Positions 55,491 through 64,000 of a stretch of DNA of 64,000 bases are shown one piece after another. Source of the DNA: Micrasema longulum (taxonomy: Eukaryota; Arthropoda; Insecta; Trichoptera; Brachycentridae); the NCBI GenBank assembly GCA_022494885.1, contig JAGVSM010002775.1, forward strand, positions 30,134 to 94,133. The letters run 5' to 3'. The notes under the pieces were generated by a model, which worked only from the letters and a program-made list of their open reading frames with translations, was not told where the DNA came from and did not search any database. The translations under genes and the position numbers were made by a program. Within the stretch, counting starts at the first letter, position 1. The number at the start of each line of letters is the position of its first letter.

Positions 55491-56790
55491 AATATTATTA
55501 TGTGTTTGACCTTAAGGCCGTTTTCACACCTACCACGCAAATCCATACTACCCGATATTTTACCGCGCTTATCCTGCAAACGCATACAAAATCTGTTACC
55601 TTTTCACACGCGTTGTAAAATGAATACGACCCGGTCTGTCAGACATAAATCTGTTGGGGTGTGCTTAATCGCAAACGATTATTATCAATATTAATAGTTC
55701 GAATAACCGAATTAGATTATTCCCGTAATCGACTTTTTATTTATGGATAATGCGTTGTTTTTTCAAAATACTTATGAAGTATGAAGAATGAAAGAAAAAA
55801 TATTAGTTAAAAATATATAAAATAAATATGCCTACTCTTATAATGCTTTATTGTATACACTAACTAAAAAAATACATAAAAACTTGTATTGTACTCGTAA
55901 TATTATTATTATTGTAAAAAAATATTTTTCGGTCATTTCTGTTTAGAAAAAGGTGTTTTTTAATTAGGTATTTTTTCTATTTTTTGTTATTATTATTACC
56001 TTTTTTTAATAAAAGAAATATTCCTTCACACAGGTTTTATCAAGGGGACCATTGAGAAAGAATGGTGTATTTCTATAAAATAATTCAATAAATATAATAA
56101 TAATAACGCGTAAATCAGGGAATTTTCATGTACCTAAGTTTTGCTCAACGAAGTTCGGAAAAAGGTTTCTGGAAAGTATTGACGATTCCGAATTTTAAAT
56201 AAATATTAAAACACGAAAAATCGAATAGCCAATTCAAAAGTGTCGTAATTAAAAAATATTACTTAAATCTTTTTGATAGTGATAGTTATTAATGTTATTT
56301 ATATAGATGGTGTAAAGTACTATGCTTTATGTTTCTTTTTGTTTTCTTACAATTTCGGATGTATTCACTATGTATGATATTATGTATTGTCACAAAAATG
56401 TCTCATTTTTATTTACGGTCCCAAATGAAGTTTTTTTAAATTCCTAGGAGTATAATATCTTAGATATGTATTATATATTTCATAAATAAAATAAAAACAA
56501 ATATAAATGTATATATATATTGAAATATTCGATACTTTTGAGGCATTTTTTTCAAAACTGTAATAATTTCATATATGTAATACTGTCTGTAGCTCTGATT
56601 TAATATAAAGAAATACATTATGCTACATTGCCTCTGTCACTTCAAAACTTTACATTTTTATATTCGTGCTTTTCTTGTCTGATAAAGTTATAGGTTTTAA
56701 TATTTTTTTGTTTTTTTTTATTTTTGTTTTGTCCTTAAATAGTACAAACACAATACATGAATGTGCTAATATATTAACCTATATATAATT
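55491..56790. other. No gene seen
   Basis: CTTAAGGCCGTTTTCACACC near 55,510 looks like a DNA-transposon terminus, but no partner was found. The rest is AT-rich. Confidence 0.35.
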
Positions 56791-56794
56791 ATTA

Positions 56795-57058
56795 GTCGGC
56801 CTCGTGGTGTAATGATAAGCGCATTTGTCTCCCATGCAAGAGGTCTCGGGTTCGATTCCCGACATGGTTGATGAGAAATATTTATTTGAAAAGGTGTTTT
56901 CCCACCAGAATATTTCATAGTGCCTGGACTGGTACCTGAAGCGTAAGACTGATCATCTTACCTTCATGTAACAAAAAATGATCAAGATACGCTGCGATTT
57001 GTGTACCACTGCAGTAATCTAAGCACCATTAGGTACGGAAGGGGAATGACGACGACGA
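56795..57058 (+). mobile_element. SINE-1, full-length
   Basis: Head GTCGGCCTCGTGGTGTAATG, anticodon-arm region TCCCATGCAAGAGG, perfect B box GGTTCGATTCC, body with GGTGTTTTCCCACCAGAATA and GACTGGTACCTGAAGCGTAA, tail GAATGACGACGACGAAT (a variant of the usual GATGATG). Confidence 0.85.
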
Positions 57059-58540
57059 ATAGTTATTAAAATATATAATAATTATTAACATTTCACTAAT
57101 TAAAAAAATTCTTTAAGACCAACTCGAATGCAATCACTTTTTAAGAGCTAACTTATCTGCTACACACATGTTTTATCAACTAACATTCAAATGAAATGAT
57201 TTTTTTTTTGTTCTCTTATTTCTAATGGTCTTTCCTTAAACTCTTATTTCTGATGGTCCACCTCGGTGAACCAACGAGTTCTGTGTCTTTGTTTTCTTAC
57301 TAAATGGCAGACTTACTTCATTTTTATTTCTAGTTTCATATCCGAGTTCACACTGATTAGAAAAAATCTTGTTCCCTATGTTCAAAAGATTTTTTGTTCA
57401 TTTTGTTTATAAACACAATTGTTTGGTATTTTGCTTTCAATACACAGGAATTTGGCTCTATGGAGTTGAGATTTGGTCTCAAAAATTGATAAATTAATTT
57501 AACTAAACTAAAATTATTTTTCTGTGTTGAAAACCTAACATGTTTTTTAAAATTGAATTTCATATATTGAAATTGATAAGGCAGAAACCCAAAATTTAGG
57601 CAAAAGAGCAAAGATAGATATTTTTTATTTGGCTAGGTTGGCATTGATTTTTTTTACTATTTCGTTAGCTTAATAGAAAAAAAACTGTATTATTTTTAAG
57701 TATTCAATATATTGTTAGCTATAGAGTGATTTAGACAAGTAAAAAAATACCGAACGTATTAAATATTTTTGATGAATTTTCATAATGTTCCTTTTATTGT
57801 AAGAAACATGACTAAATAAGTATTTTTATACACAACGTATTATTATTTAAATTTTGTTTATATGTTTTAATCTCGTATATATCTTAAATCTGCTAGTTTT
57901 TATTCACAAATGAAATGATAAATTAGGAACCGTTAAGTCAAACGCACAGAAATGTAAATAAACCACGCTGCTAATTAGCGTATTATTAAATAATATCTGT
58001 CGTCTTCATAGAGATCCCATCCCGCCTGACATTAATGTATTTATTTGCTTTACAAACAATGAAAAATAATATACAGAAACATTAAAATAAAAAAATGCAC
58101 TACTTATTTTTCATCAATTACGTGCAAACACTTTTAATAATATTTTACTTAAACTTAAAATACATATATAAACAAAATGAACAATATAACCCACTTATTT
58201 ATAATATAAATTAGAAAGGGTATAAATAAATAATATGCACTTATTAGTGCAGTTTTTAGTTTTCATGTAAGTTATTTATTATTCGGAAAATATTGCTCTT
58301 AAATAAATACCTTTTTTTTTTAAAACTGATATAAAATATTCGATTATAATAACAGGTTTAAAAATATTCATAAGAACATCGCAAAGAGTTTTTACGAATG
58401 TGTTAGTGAAAAAGTAATGTACCGCCATTATTCGTTTAAATAAGTTTCGATAATAATATCGATTTATCGTTTATAAAAACGAATATTTCTTTATATTAAA
58501 GTAAATTTATATATACATCAGTAAAATTTATATTGAAATA
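57059..58540. other. No gene seen
   Basis: AT-rich. The 84-residue minus-strand ORF at 57,357-57,611 shows no domain. Confidence 0.35.
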
Positions 58541-58544
58541 CATT

Positions 58545-58600
58545 ATCACCAAACCCTTATCAGAACCTAATGGTGCATAGGCCAGTGCATTGTTAATTTG
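58545..58600 (-). repeat. SINE-1 tail fragment (minus)
   Basis: ACCTAATGGTGCATAGGCCA, then GTGCATTGTT, matches the SINE-1 3' end inverted. Short relic. Confidence 0.45.
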
Positions 58601-58756
58601 AATGTATATATGATTTAAATCATTATATAGACATAATAAAGTAATAATTGCATACAATAAACATTAACGTATGCGAGTGTATAAGTCCTTGTTTACACCT
58701 TCAACTTTAGTAAGCAGAAAATTAACTATCAACAAAATTACCAAAACAATCAAATT

Positions 58757-58796
58757 ATACAAAAAAAAAAATTTTTTTTTTGTACAATTTGACTGT
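58757..58796. repeat. A/T palindrome
   Basis: CAAATTATACAAAAAAAAAA is mirrored by TTTTTTTTGTACAATTTG, a near-perfect 40-bp foldback. Confidence 0.6.
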
Positions 58797-58997
58797 CTAG
58801 TTTCGGCTACAAAATGTTTCCCTCTTTAGGGTTATTTAACAAGTAAACATACATAATACATATATTATATATTTGGTTGTGTAAGCAAATACAGTGGATT
58901 ACAAAACAGTATTTTTTATTCTCAAATAAAAATTATATATTACGATGATCCACAATATTAGATTTACAAACATCTAAAATAATACAATGACATTATG

Positions 58998-59062
58998 TTC
59001 ATCACCATCAAACTCTTATTCGCACCCAATGGTGCATAAGGTACTGGAGGTGCAAGTAATGA
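58998..59062 (-). repeat. SINE-1 tail fragment (minus)
   Basis: TCATCACCATCAAACTC, GCACCCAATGGTGCATAAGG, then TACTGG. Inverted SINE-1 3' end. About 45 bp downstream, ACCGTTTTAAAGACT with GGTTTTACTCAT recurs in similar form in the spacer at 37,105-37,160. Confidence 0.45.
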
Positions 59063-59169
59063 TGTACCGCGGGAAAATTCCCGAAAGCGTAATTCCCCGG
59101 AGCAGGAGTACATTCCTCCACATACCCGAAACCGTTTTAAAGACTGTGGGTCTTCCTATCGGTTTTACT

Positions 59170-60070
59170 CATTCAAAAAAACAATATTTTGGTCAATAAA
59201 TGAGTAGATCTTTTGAAATTTCTAATTTCGTATATTATTTCAATTCAATTTAACTTTATTACGTTCACTGCCCCTTTCACTGTGAGTTTGAAAGATTATA
59301 TGGAGGGTCTTAGTCGGATATTGTCATTCATCCTTATGAACATACATGTGTATATTGCAAGCATAAATGGTAGCAAAAACGATATTTACTTGTATCGCAA
59401 TAAATTCGAGATGCAAGGCGGTAAAATCTCCGCGGTATTTTACGGTAATTTTCGGTAAGAAATGAATATGACGTACTAATTTTTATTTTTCGAAGATGCA
59501 ACAAATACAAGTAGCTTTGTTTTAGGACACGTTACATGACAGTGAAAACCAGGTTTAGATCCATCGGGTGGTTTTCAAGATTTATTATAAGTATGGGACG
59601 TTCAAGGTCATTCGGTGTGTACTTTTTTAATTTTTTCGACAAAAAAAGTTATCATATTTTGAAACTTAACAGGATCGGTGGACATAATGCCCTTAGCCCT
59701 CCCGTGCCTAAGGGGGGTATCTGGGGTCCCCCAGGTAGCATATTTGTTCAATACCTTTTTTGTTAATCATCATATTGATTTCATTTTATGCATAACTCTA
59801 CTCCATTATGTTACAAATGTATCGAAGATATTAAAATATTTTTCCGCGGAACTCTTTTAATAATAATTCACATTTGTCTTTTTTTCCCCCCCGCGCAAAC
59901 AGCATGCATCACAATGGGCTATTATCATGGATTTTTTTTATTAGCTTTTAAATTAATCTAAAAAATCACACGCCGATCGGTATTATTCTTTTTGAAATCT
60001 GTTAAGAAATAAGGGAGATATAAAGGATTAAATTCTAGTAATTTGAATGGTGCCAAAAACAAACAGCTCG
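59170..60070. other. No gene seen; left flank of the ISL2EU element
   Basis: Contains GC-richer patches (59,685-59,745, with AGGGGGGTATCTGGGGTCCC). The left terminus of the transposon should lie in or before this stretch, but I could not identify it because the right terminus is beyond the window. Confidence 0.35.
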
Positions 60071-60113
60071 TGACGTCATCAAGTATGACGTCTTCGAATG
60101 TTTTGTGACGTCA
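60071..60113 (+). promoter_or_regulatory. Cluster of three CRE/ATF-type sites
   Basis: TGACGTCA at 60,071-60,078 and 60,106-60,113, with TGACGTCT at 60,086-60,093, all within 43 bp and 139-181 bp upstream of the transposase ATG. Such palindromes bind CREB/ATF bZIP factors in animals. The position suggests the transposon promoter. The role is inferred. Confidence 0.5.
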
Positions 60114-60251
60114 TCGGATTTCTTTTTCATCAATGTCTATGGATTTTATAGAGTATTGTAGATAGCTTCTTTTTTCTATGCGTCGTATGTTTACATTTGC
60201 GGCGTCTTGTCAATTATTAGACGCTACGAGTTTTGATTTATCATTTTTAAG

Positions 60252-62296
60252 ATGTATTATCGATGCGTTGTGCCTAAATGCAGAAATACATCAGAAGATA
60301 TGCCGAAAAAACTATTTTTTCGCTTACCCAAGAACCCAGTAATGGCAGAGAAGTGGTGTCGGGCGATTAAAAGCATCAAAATATATTCAGCCAAAACCAA
60401 TGTTTATTTCTGTGAGGACCATTTTAATGTAAGTATTATAACACGAATTCATCGAGTATACCGTTTTATATGTACAATGAATAGAAATATTAGACTTTCA
60501 GTAACAATTTTATAGAAACTATGCGTTCAGAGCATATTAATAATATACAAATTAATGTCAAAACCTGAAATTCAAATTTCACATTTTAATTTTCTCAGTG
60601 TGAGGATTAATTTCCAATTTCGTGGCTCACAAATCATGGTACACTATGTGTATGACTTAGATCCATGGGCAATGAATTTTTTTTATAAAATATTACATTT
60701 ATTTTATAGATAAAAGAAGATATACAAAACTATCTTAAATTTACTTTAATGGGAGGCCGTCCATTTTTGAAGAATCACGCGATTCCACATATTTTTAGTG
60801 GCGAAAATGAAGAGCCACTTTCATCATTTGTGGGATGTGCACAAGGGTCCGTTGACGCCTCCACACGTGATACCTATTCAACGCAATGGCAGCCACACCC
60901 CAGTACTCCTGAGCCTCTACCTTCCACGTCCTACTCTGTGCCTCGAGTGTTCTCCATGTCGCCCCCGCATCGCACTTTTACTCCCGAGACTTTGCCCTGT
61001 ACGAGTTCATCGTATTCTGTACAGCACGTATTAGTGTCACCGTTACCGTGTACCGAGGTGCCTCGCGTGTTCTCTGTGTCCCCACCAGCTCGCACCGTTA
61101 CACCTGCGCCTTTACCCTGTGCGAGTACATCATATTCTATGTCAGTGTCACCACGTACCAATATATCTGTGCCTTTAAGCCAGCATAATAAAGGAATTCA
61201 AGTTGGTTTGCAAAAAATGCCTACAGTTAGAAGCAAATCGACTTCAACTCGTCTAGAGTACAAGACAATTGCTTGCTCACCTATAAAAAAAAATATTAAA
61301 ATTAAATTTTGTAAAGAAGATTCTACATCAGTCTCTGCTGTGTCTGATGAAGAAAATGAGTCTGACAAAGAAAACATTTCAGATATGTCCATGAAATCTA
61401 GTTTAGGTTCTGAAGATCAAATTAACTTGACTTCATGTAACATGAGAGAGGGAAATGTTTTAATTTTAAAACAAAATCCTAAATTATGTTTAGGATTACC
61501 TAAAAATATGTATCACCTCATAGAATATATAACTTCTAAAGTAAATTGTGACGCTTAAGCTATTATGATTACTCTAAAAAAAATTAAACTTGGCGAGTCT
61601 TATGCTATTCTTGCTCTTCAATTTGGGATGTCCATAAGTACAATACGTCGGATATTCACAACAACTGTGAAAATTCTAGCTCCTTGCTTAAAAGAAATGA
61701 TTTGTTGGCCATCTGCTGAGAAAATTAGGTACAAATTACCTATTTCATTTATATCAAGATATTCGAAAGTGCAATCAATTATTGATTGCTTTGAAATACA
61801 AATTCATAAGCCGTCAGATCCTACAAATCAAGCTTTAACTTGGTCCGAGTATAAACATACAAATACTCTTAAATACCTTTTATCTTGCACTCCTGACGGA
61901 TTAATAAATTTTTTGTCTTGCGGATATGGTGGACGTGCAACGGACACTGACATAGTTGAAAATAGTGGATATATTAGTCATTTGCAACCAGGTACTCACA
62001 TAATGGGTGACAGAGGATTTAAAAACATATCCAAACTTCTGGAAAGCAAGCAGTGCCAGCTCGTGCGGCCGCCCAGCGTATCTGCAGGAGTTCAGTGTAC
62101 ACCCCAGGAAGTGCAGCGAGCCAAGCAAATAGCTGCATTACGGATCCACGTTGAGCGTGTTATAAGTAGAATCAGAGAATTCGCAATGACACAAATGTAC
62201 GCAGGTGTCCATTATAATCACATTTTTTTAATGGATGAAATTGTAATAATTGTGTGTGGACTAGTGAATTTGCAAGGAGTTTTAATAAATGAATAA
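60252..62296 (+). pseudogene. ISL2EU transposase: THAP zinc finger plus DDE domain
   Basis: Binds transposon ends and catalyses strand transfer in the nucleus (family knowledge). Exon 1 (60,252-60,428) encodes the start of a THAP finger: C5, C10, P26, W35, C54 and H57 with F58. A donor GTAAGT follows at 60,429, and an acceptor TTTTATAG precedes exon 2 at 60,710, which keeps the frame and supplies the AIPHIF motif closing the THAP domain. A long Ser/Pro/Thr linker and an acidic stretch (DEENESDKEN) precede an in-frame TAA at 61,556-61,558. The same frame continues (ATG 61,565) into DDE_Tnp_4-type catalysis: IIDCFE (D74 of that segment), MGDRGF (D149) and HVERVISR (E197), ending at 62,296. About 587 codons in all. 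The lone stop is the only clear lesion. Confidence 0.85.
60429..60709 (+). other. Intron within the transposase THAP domain
   Basis: 281 bp, GTAAGT...TTTATTTTATAG. Joining the flanking codons directly completes a THAP domain (CxxH on the left, AIPHIF on the right) with no frame change, which is strong support. The 87-codon ORF reading through the donor is therefore a false extension. Confidence 0.8.
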
Positions 62297-62445
62297 ATCT
62301 GCAAACATTGTATGTAAACGTAATATTAACTATTTGAAAAATAATACATAAATATAAATATACGTAATTGTATTTTTTTACATTTGAAGCAGTACATTTG
62401 TTTTTATTCAAATAGGTGCGAAGGTTTTTACGGTCACTGTTATCA

Positions 62446-62643
62446 ATATGTTTCTTTTAGGGTGATACCGTGTGTGTTGGATTTGTTCCGACGTTTCGGC
62501 TACCATTGCAGGAGCCATCTTTAGGGTAAACTGAGTTTCAGGGAAACTGAGCTTCAGTTTACCCTAAAGATTGCTCCTGCAATGGTAGCCGAAACGTCGC
62601 AACAAATCCAACACACACAGTATCACCCAAAAATGAAACATAT
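62446..62643. mobile_element. 198-bp palindromic element nested in ISL2EU
   Basis: The left arm ATATGTTTC...GGGTGATACCGTGTGTGTTG, then CGACGTTTCGGCTACCATTG, is mirrored by GGGTGATACTGTGTGTGTTG and CGACGTTTCGGCTACCATTG on the minus strand. Arms of about 85 bp meet at GTTTCAGGGAAAC. Non-coding. It lies 150 bp after the transposase stop. Confidence 0.8.
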
Positions 62644-62661
62644 TTTTTTTATTCATTCTTA

Positions 62662-62822
62662 TAATTTGTTTCTAACCACTAATATTTATTTTACTACGAA
62701 CTGGTTTCAAAGCTACACAAGCTTTCTTATCAAGGTTTACTAAATTAAACCCTTATAAGGAGGCTTGTGTGGCTTTGAAACTGATCAGTAATAAAATAAA
62801 TATTAAGCGGTTATAAACAAAG
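62662..62822. mobile_element. 160-bp palindromic element nested in ISL2EU
   Basis: The left arm TTGTTTCTAACCACTAATAT, then GGTTTCAAAGCTACACAAGC, is mirrored by GTTTATAACCGCTTAATATT and GTTTCAAAGCCACACAAGCC on the minus strand. The sequence is related to the half element at 47,646. It could alternatively be a read-through hairpin of the host element. Confidence 0.65.
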
Positions 62823-63330
62823 TACTTTTATTTTCATTTTCAATATTGTATTTATGAAAAAATATGGGATTTATGCTCTCATGGCTAAATGTTTTTTTAT
62901 TTGATTAATTTTTTACTGTAACTATAATGTAACTCATAAAATAAAACCTGCGTACTAAATATATGCACATTTTATTTATATTCATACCTTAATGTTGCCT
63001 GTCTTATGTACTTTCATCATGACTTACAAGTGGGAAATTTAAAATTGAAGAAGTATAAATTTCAAGGAAATGAATCTGTTGATATGTGATTACTTGTATA
63101 ATGGATGAAGCAGTAAATAAAAAAAACAAAGAAAGGTTGATTTTAACAAATTAAAAAAAAAAAGGAAATGCTTACAACGAAAAATGTTCTTTCATACAAT
63201 AATAAAGTAGAAACTTTCGTTATCCATTGTACACCATATTATGTTAGTCACTTGTTAAAATAATATAATTTTACTTAAGGAGAAATGTTTAAGTTGTATT
63301 CATAAAAAAAGTTTTTATTCATAAATAAGT
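62823..63330. other. Spacer between the convergent ISL2EU genes
   Basis: AT-rich 3' flanks of both genes. No ORF of note. AATAAA-type signals are present on both strands and cannot be told from background. Confidence 0.35.
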
Positions 63331-64000
63331 TTATAATAATAATTTTTTAAATATAGCTAGACACCAAAACTTTTGAGCTCTATCTATAAAACTTTTGCAG
63401 AGTGTTTCATTATAATCTACATACAATTTTGTTATGTTTTTTGTCAATTCGAAATCATGCGCAGCCACACAGAAAAGTGCTTTTTTTTATTTGCCAAATG
63501 CATTTGCAGTTGCATCTGCATCATACATCTTGCATTGGGGTCCTTCCCATGAACAAAATATCGTTTTGCAGATAACTCTGTTGAAGGGCATTTAACTTCC
63601 ACTACAAAATGATCAGCTATCGCATCCGGAGAGGCTCCAAATATGGGAAGTTCCTTGGAAAGCAGGAGGCCACATTCATTAAATTTTATTTTCAAGTCCT
63701 TTTGTAAAATTTCTAAAACTTCCGCTTCGAGAAGTTGACCACGCTTCATTGCTGCAGTTTCAATTATTCTACCACCAAGAATAGTTTCGATAAGTGTCCC
63801 ATCTACTGTACCGCAATTTGCAACCTCATAGAGTTTGGATGCAGTTATCCTGCCAAATCGTAGGCTATACCATAAAGCACAGTCGGTTTGGTGCAGGGTG
63901 GCATTGGCTGCCATTTTACATGATTTTTCATTCATATTTAACCGGCAGTAGTTTATAAAATCATCTGCAGACCAAATATCTCTTGTTTTAATAAATTCAT
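63331..64000 (-). pseudogene. ISL2EU second protein: YqaJ/lambda-exonuclease-like nuclease (5' end outside window)
   Basis: A PD-(D/E)XK nuclease thought to assist the transposase by processing DNA ends (inference from family). The frame is open to the window edge (EFIKTRDIWSADDF...) and includes the Met at 63,935. Motifs counted from that Met: LRFGRITASK (21-34 region), the MKRGQLLEAEV helix (E70), GASPDA (D104), VEVKC (E113, K115) and QMQLQMHLANK. The frame then slips: the continuous ORF stops at 63,444, but after a one-base shift in the A-run at about 63,481-63,488 the next frame reads KALFCVAAHDFELTKNIT and on to a TAA at 63,331, the usual C-terminal part of the family. Convergent with the transposase. 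Confidence 0.8.

Larger units (their letters stand above)
60071..64000 (+). mobile_element. ISL2EU-type DNA transposon (right end outside window)
   Basis: Defined by two gene products: a THAP-DDE transposase (plus, 60,252-62,296) and a convergent YqaJ-type nuclease (minus, from the edge to 63,331). This pairing is the known signature of the eukaryotic ISL2EU (IS4EU) superfamily. Each gene carries one visible disabling change, so the copy is recent but probably inactive. Two palindromic elements sit between the genes. Start coordinate is set at the putative promoter; the terminal repeats were not located. Confidence 0.75.

Noticed and set aside
60931..61161. Minus-strand ORF over the Ser/Pro linker of the transposase
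   Set aside because: Antisense shadow of a region with strong coding evidence on the plus strand.

Overview
This 64 kb window is AT-rich metazoan nuclear DNA, most likely from an insect. The evidence is a GT-AG spliced first exon behind a TCAGT initiator and YY1/Pho-type sites, tRNA-derived SINEs, RTE-, Jockey- and R1-like LINE fragments with AAATAAAT-type 3' tails, hAT and ISL2EU DNA transposons, and many MITEs. I cannot settle the insect order from sequence alone. Nothing looks bacterial: there is no operon, CRISPR array or rRNA.

Only one host gene start is convincing. A GC-rich promoter (about 29,290-29,490) leads to a first exon whose ATG is at 29,638 and whose splice donor is at 29,731. 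It encodes a short basic tail plus a signal-anchor helix typical of a Golgi type II enzyme, and the spacing pattern recalls polypeptide GalNAc-transferase 2. No further exon was recognised, so the right half of the window is probably long intron or intergenic DNA filled with repeats.

Layout: 0-13 kb holds broken LINEs (RTE at 0.46 and 2.25 kb, Jockey/CR1-like at 6.7 kb, R1-like at 8.6 kb), a hAT transposase tail (10.1 kb) and SINEs. 13.8-22 kb is a nest of foldback elements and MITEs plus a 32-bp tandem array. 23.5-29 kb contains a repeat with an occupied/empty-site pair inside this window, a 1.5 kb element carrying repeated GGGCAAAATTGTC motifs, and SINEs. 29.3-29.7 kb is the host promoter and exon. 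31-48 kb has further LINE tails, paired 0.6 kb MITEs and an RNase H fragment of an I-like LINE followed by a repetitive 3' region. 49-59 kb is gene-poor, with RepA copies and a 2.3 kb span bounded by inverted repeats.

The main functional unit lies at the right end: an ISL2EU-type DNA transposon (about 60.1 kb to beyond the edge). It carries a THAP-DDE transposase on the plus strand, with a spliced THAP domain and a single in-frame stop, and a convergent YqaJ/lambda-exonuclease-like nuclease on the minus strand, with one frameshift in an A-run. The two proteins are presumed to act together in transposition (DNA binding and strand transfer plus end processing). The copy is nearly intact, and two palindromic elements have inserted between the genes.
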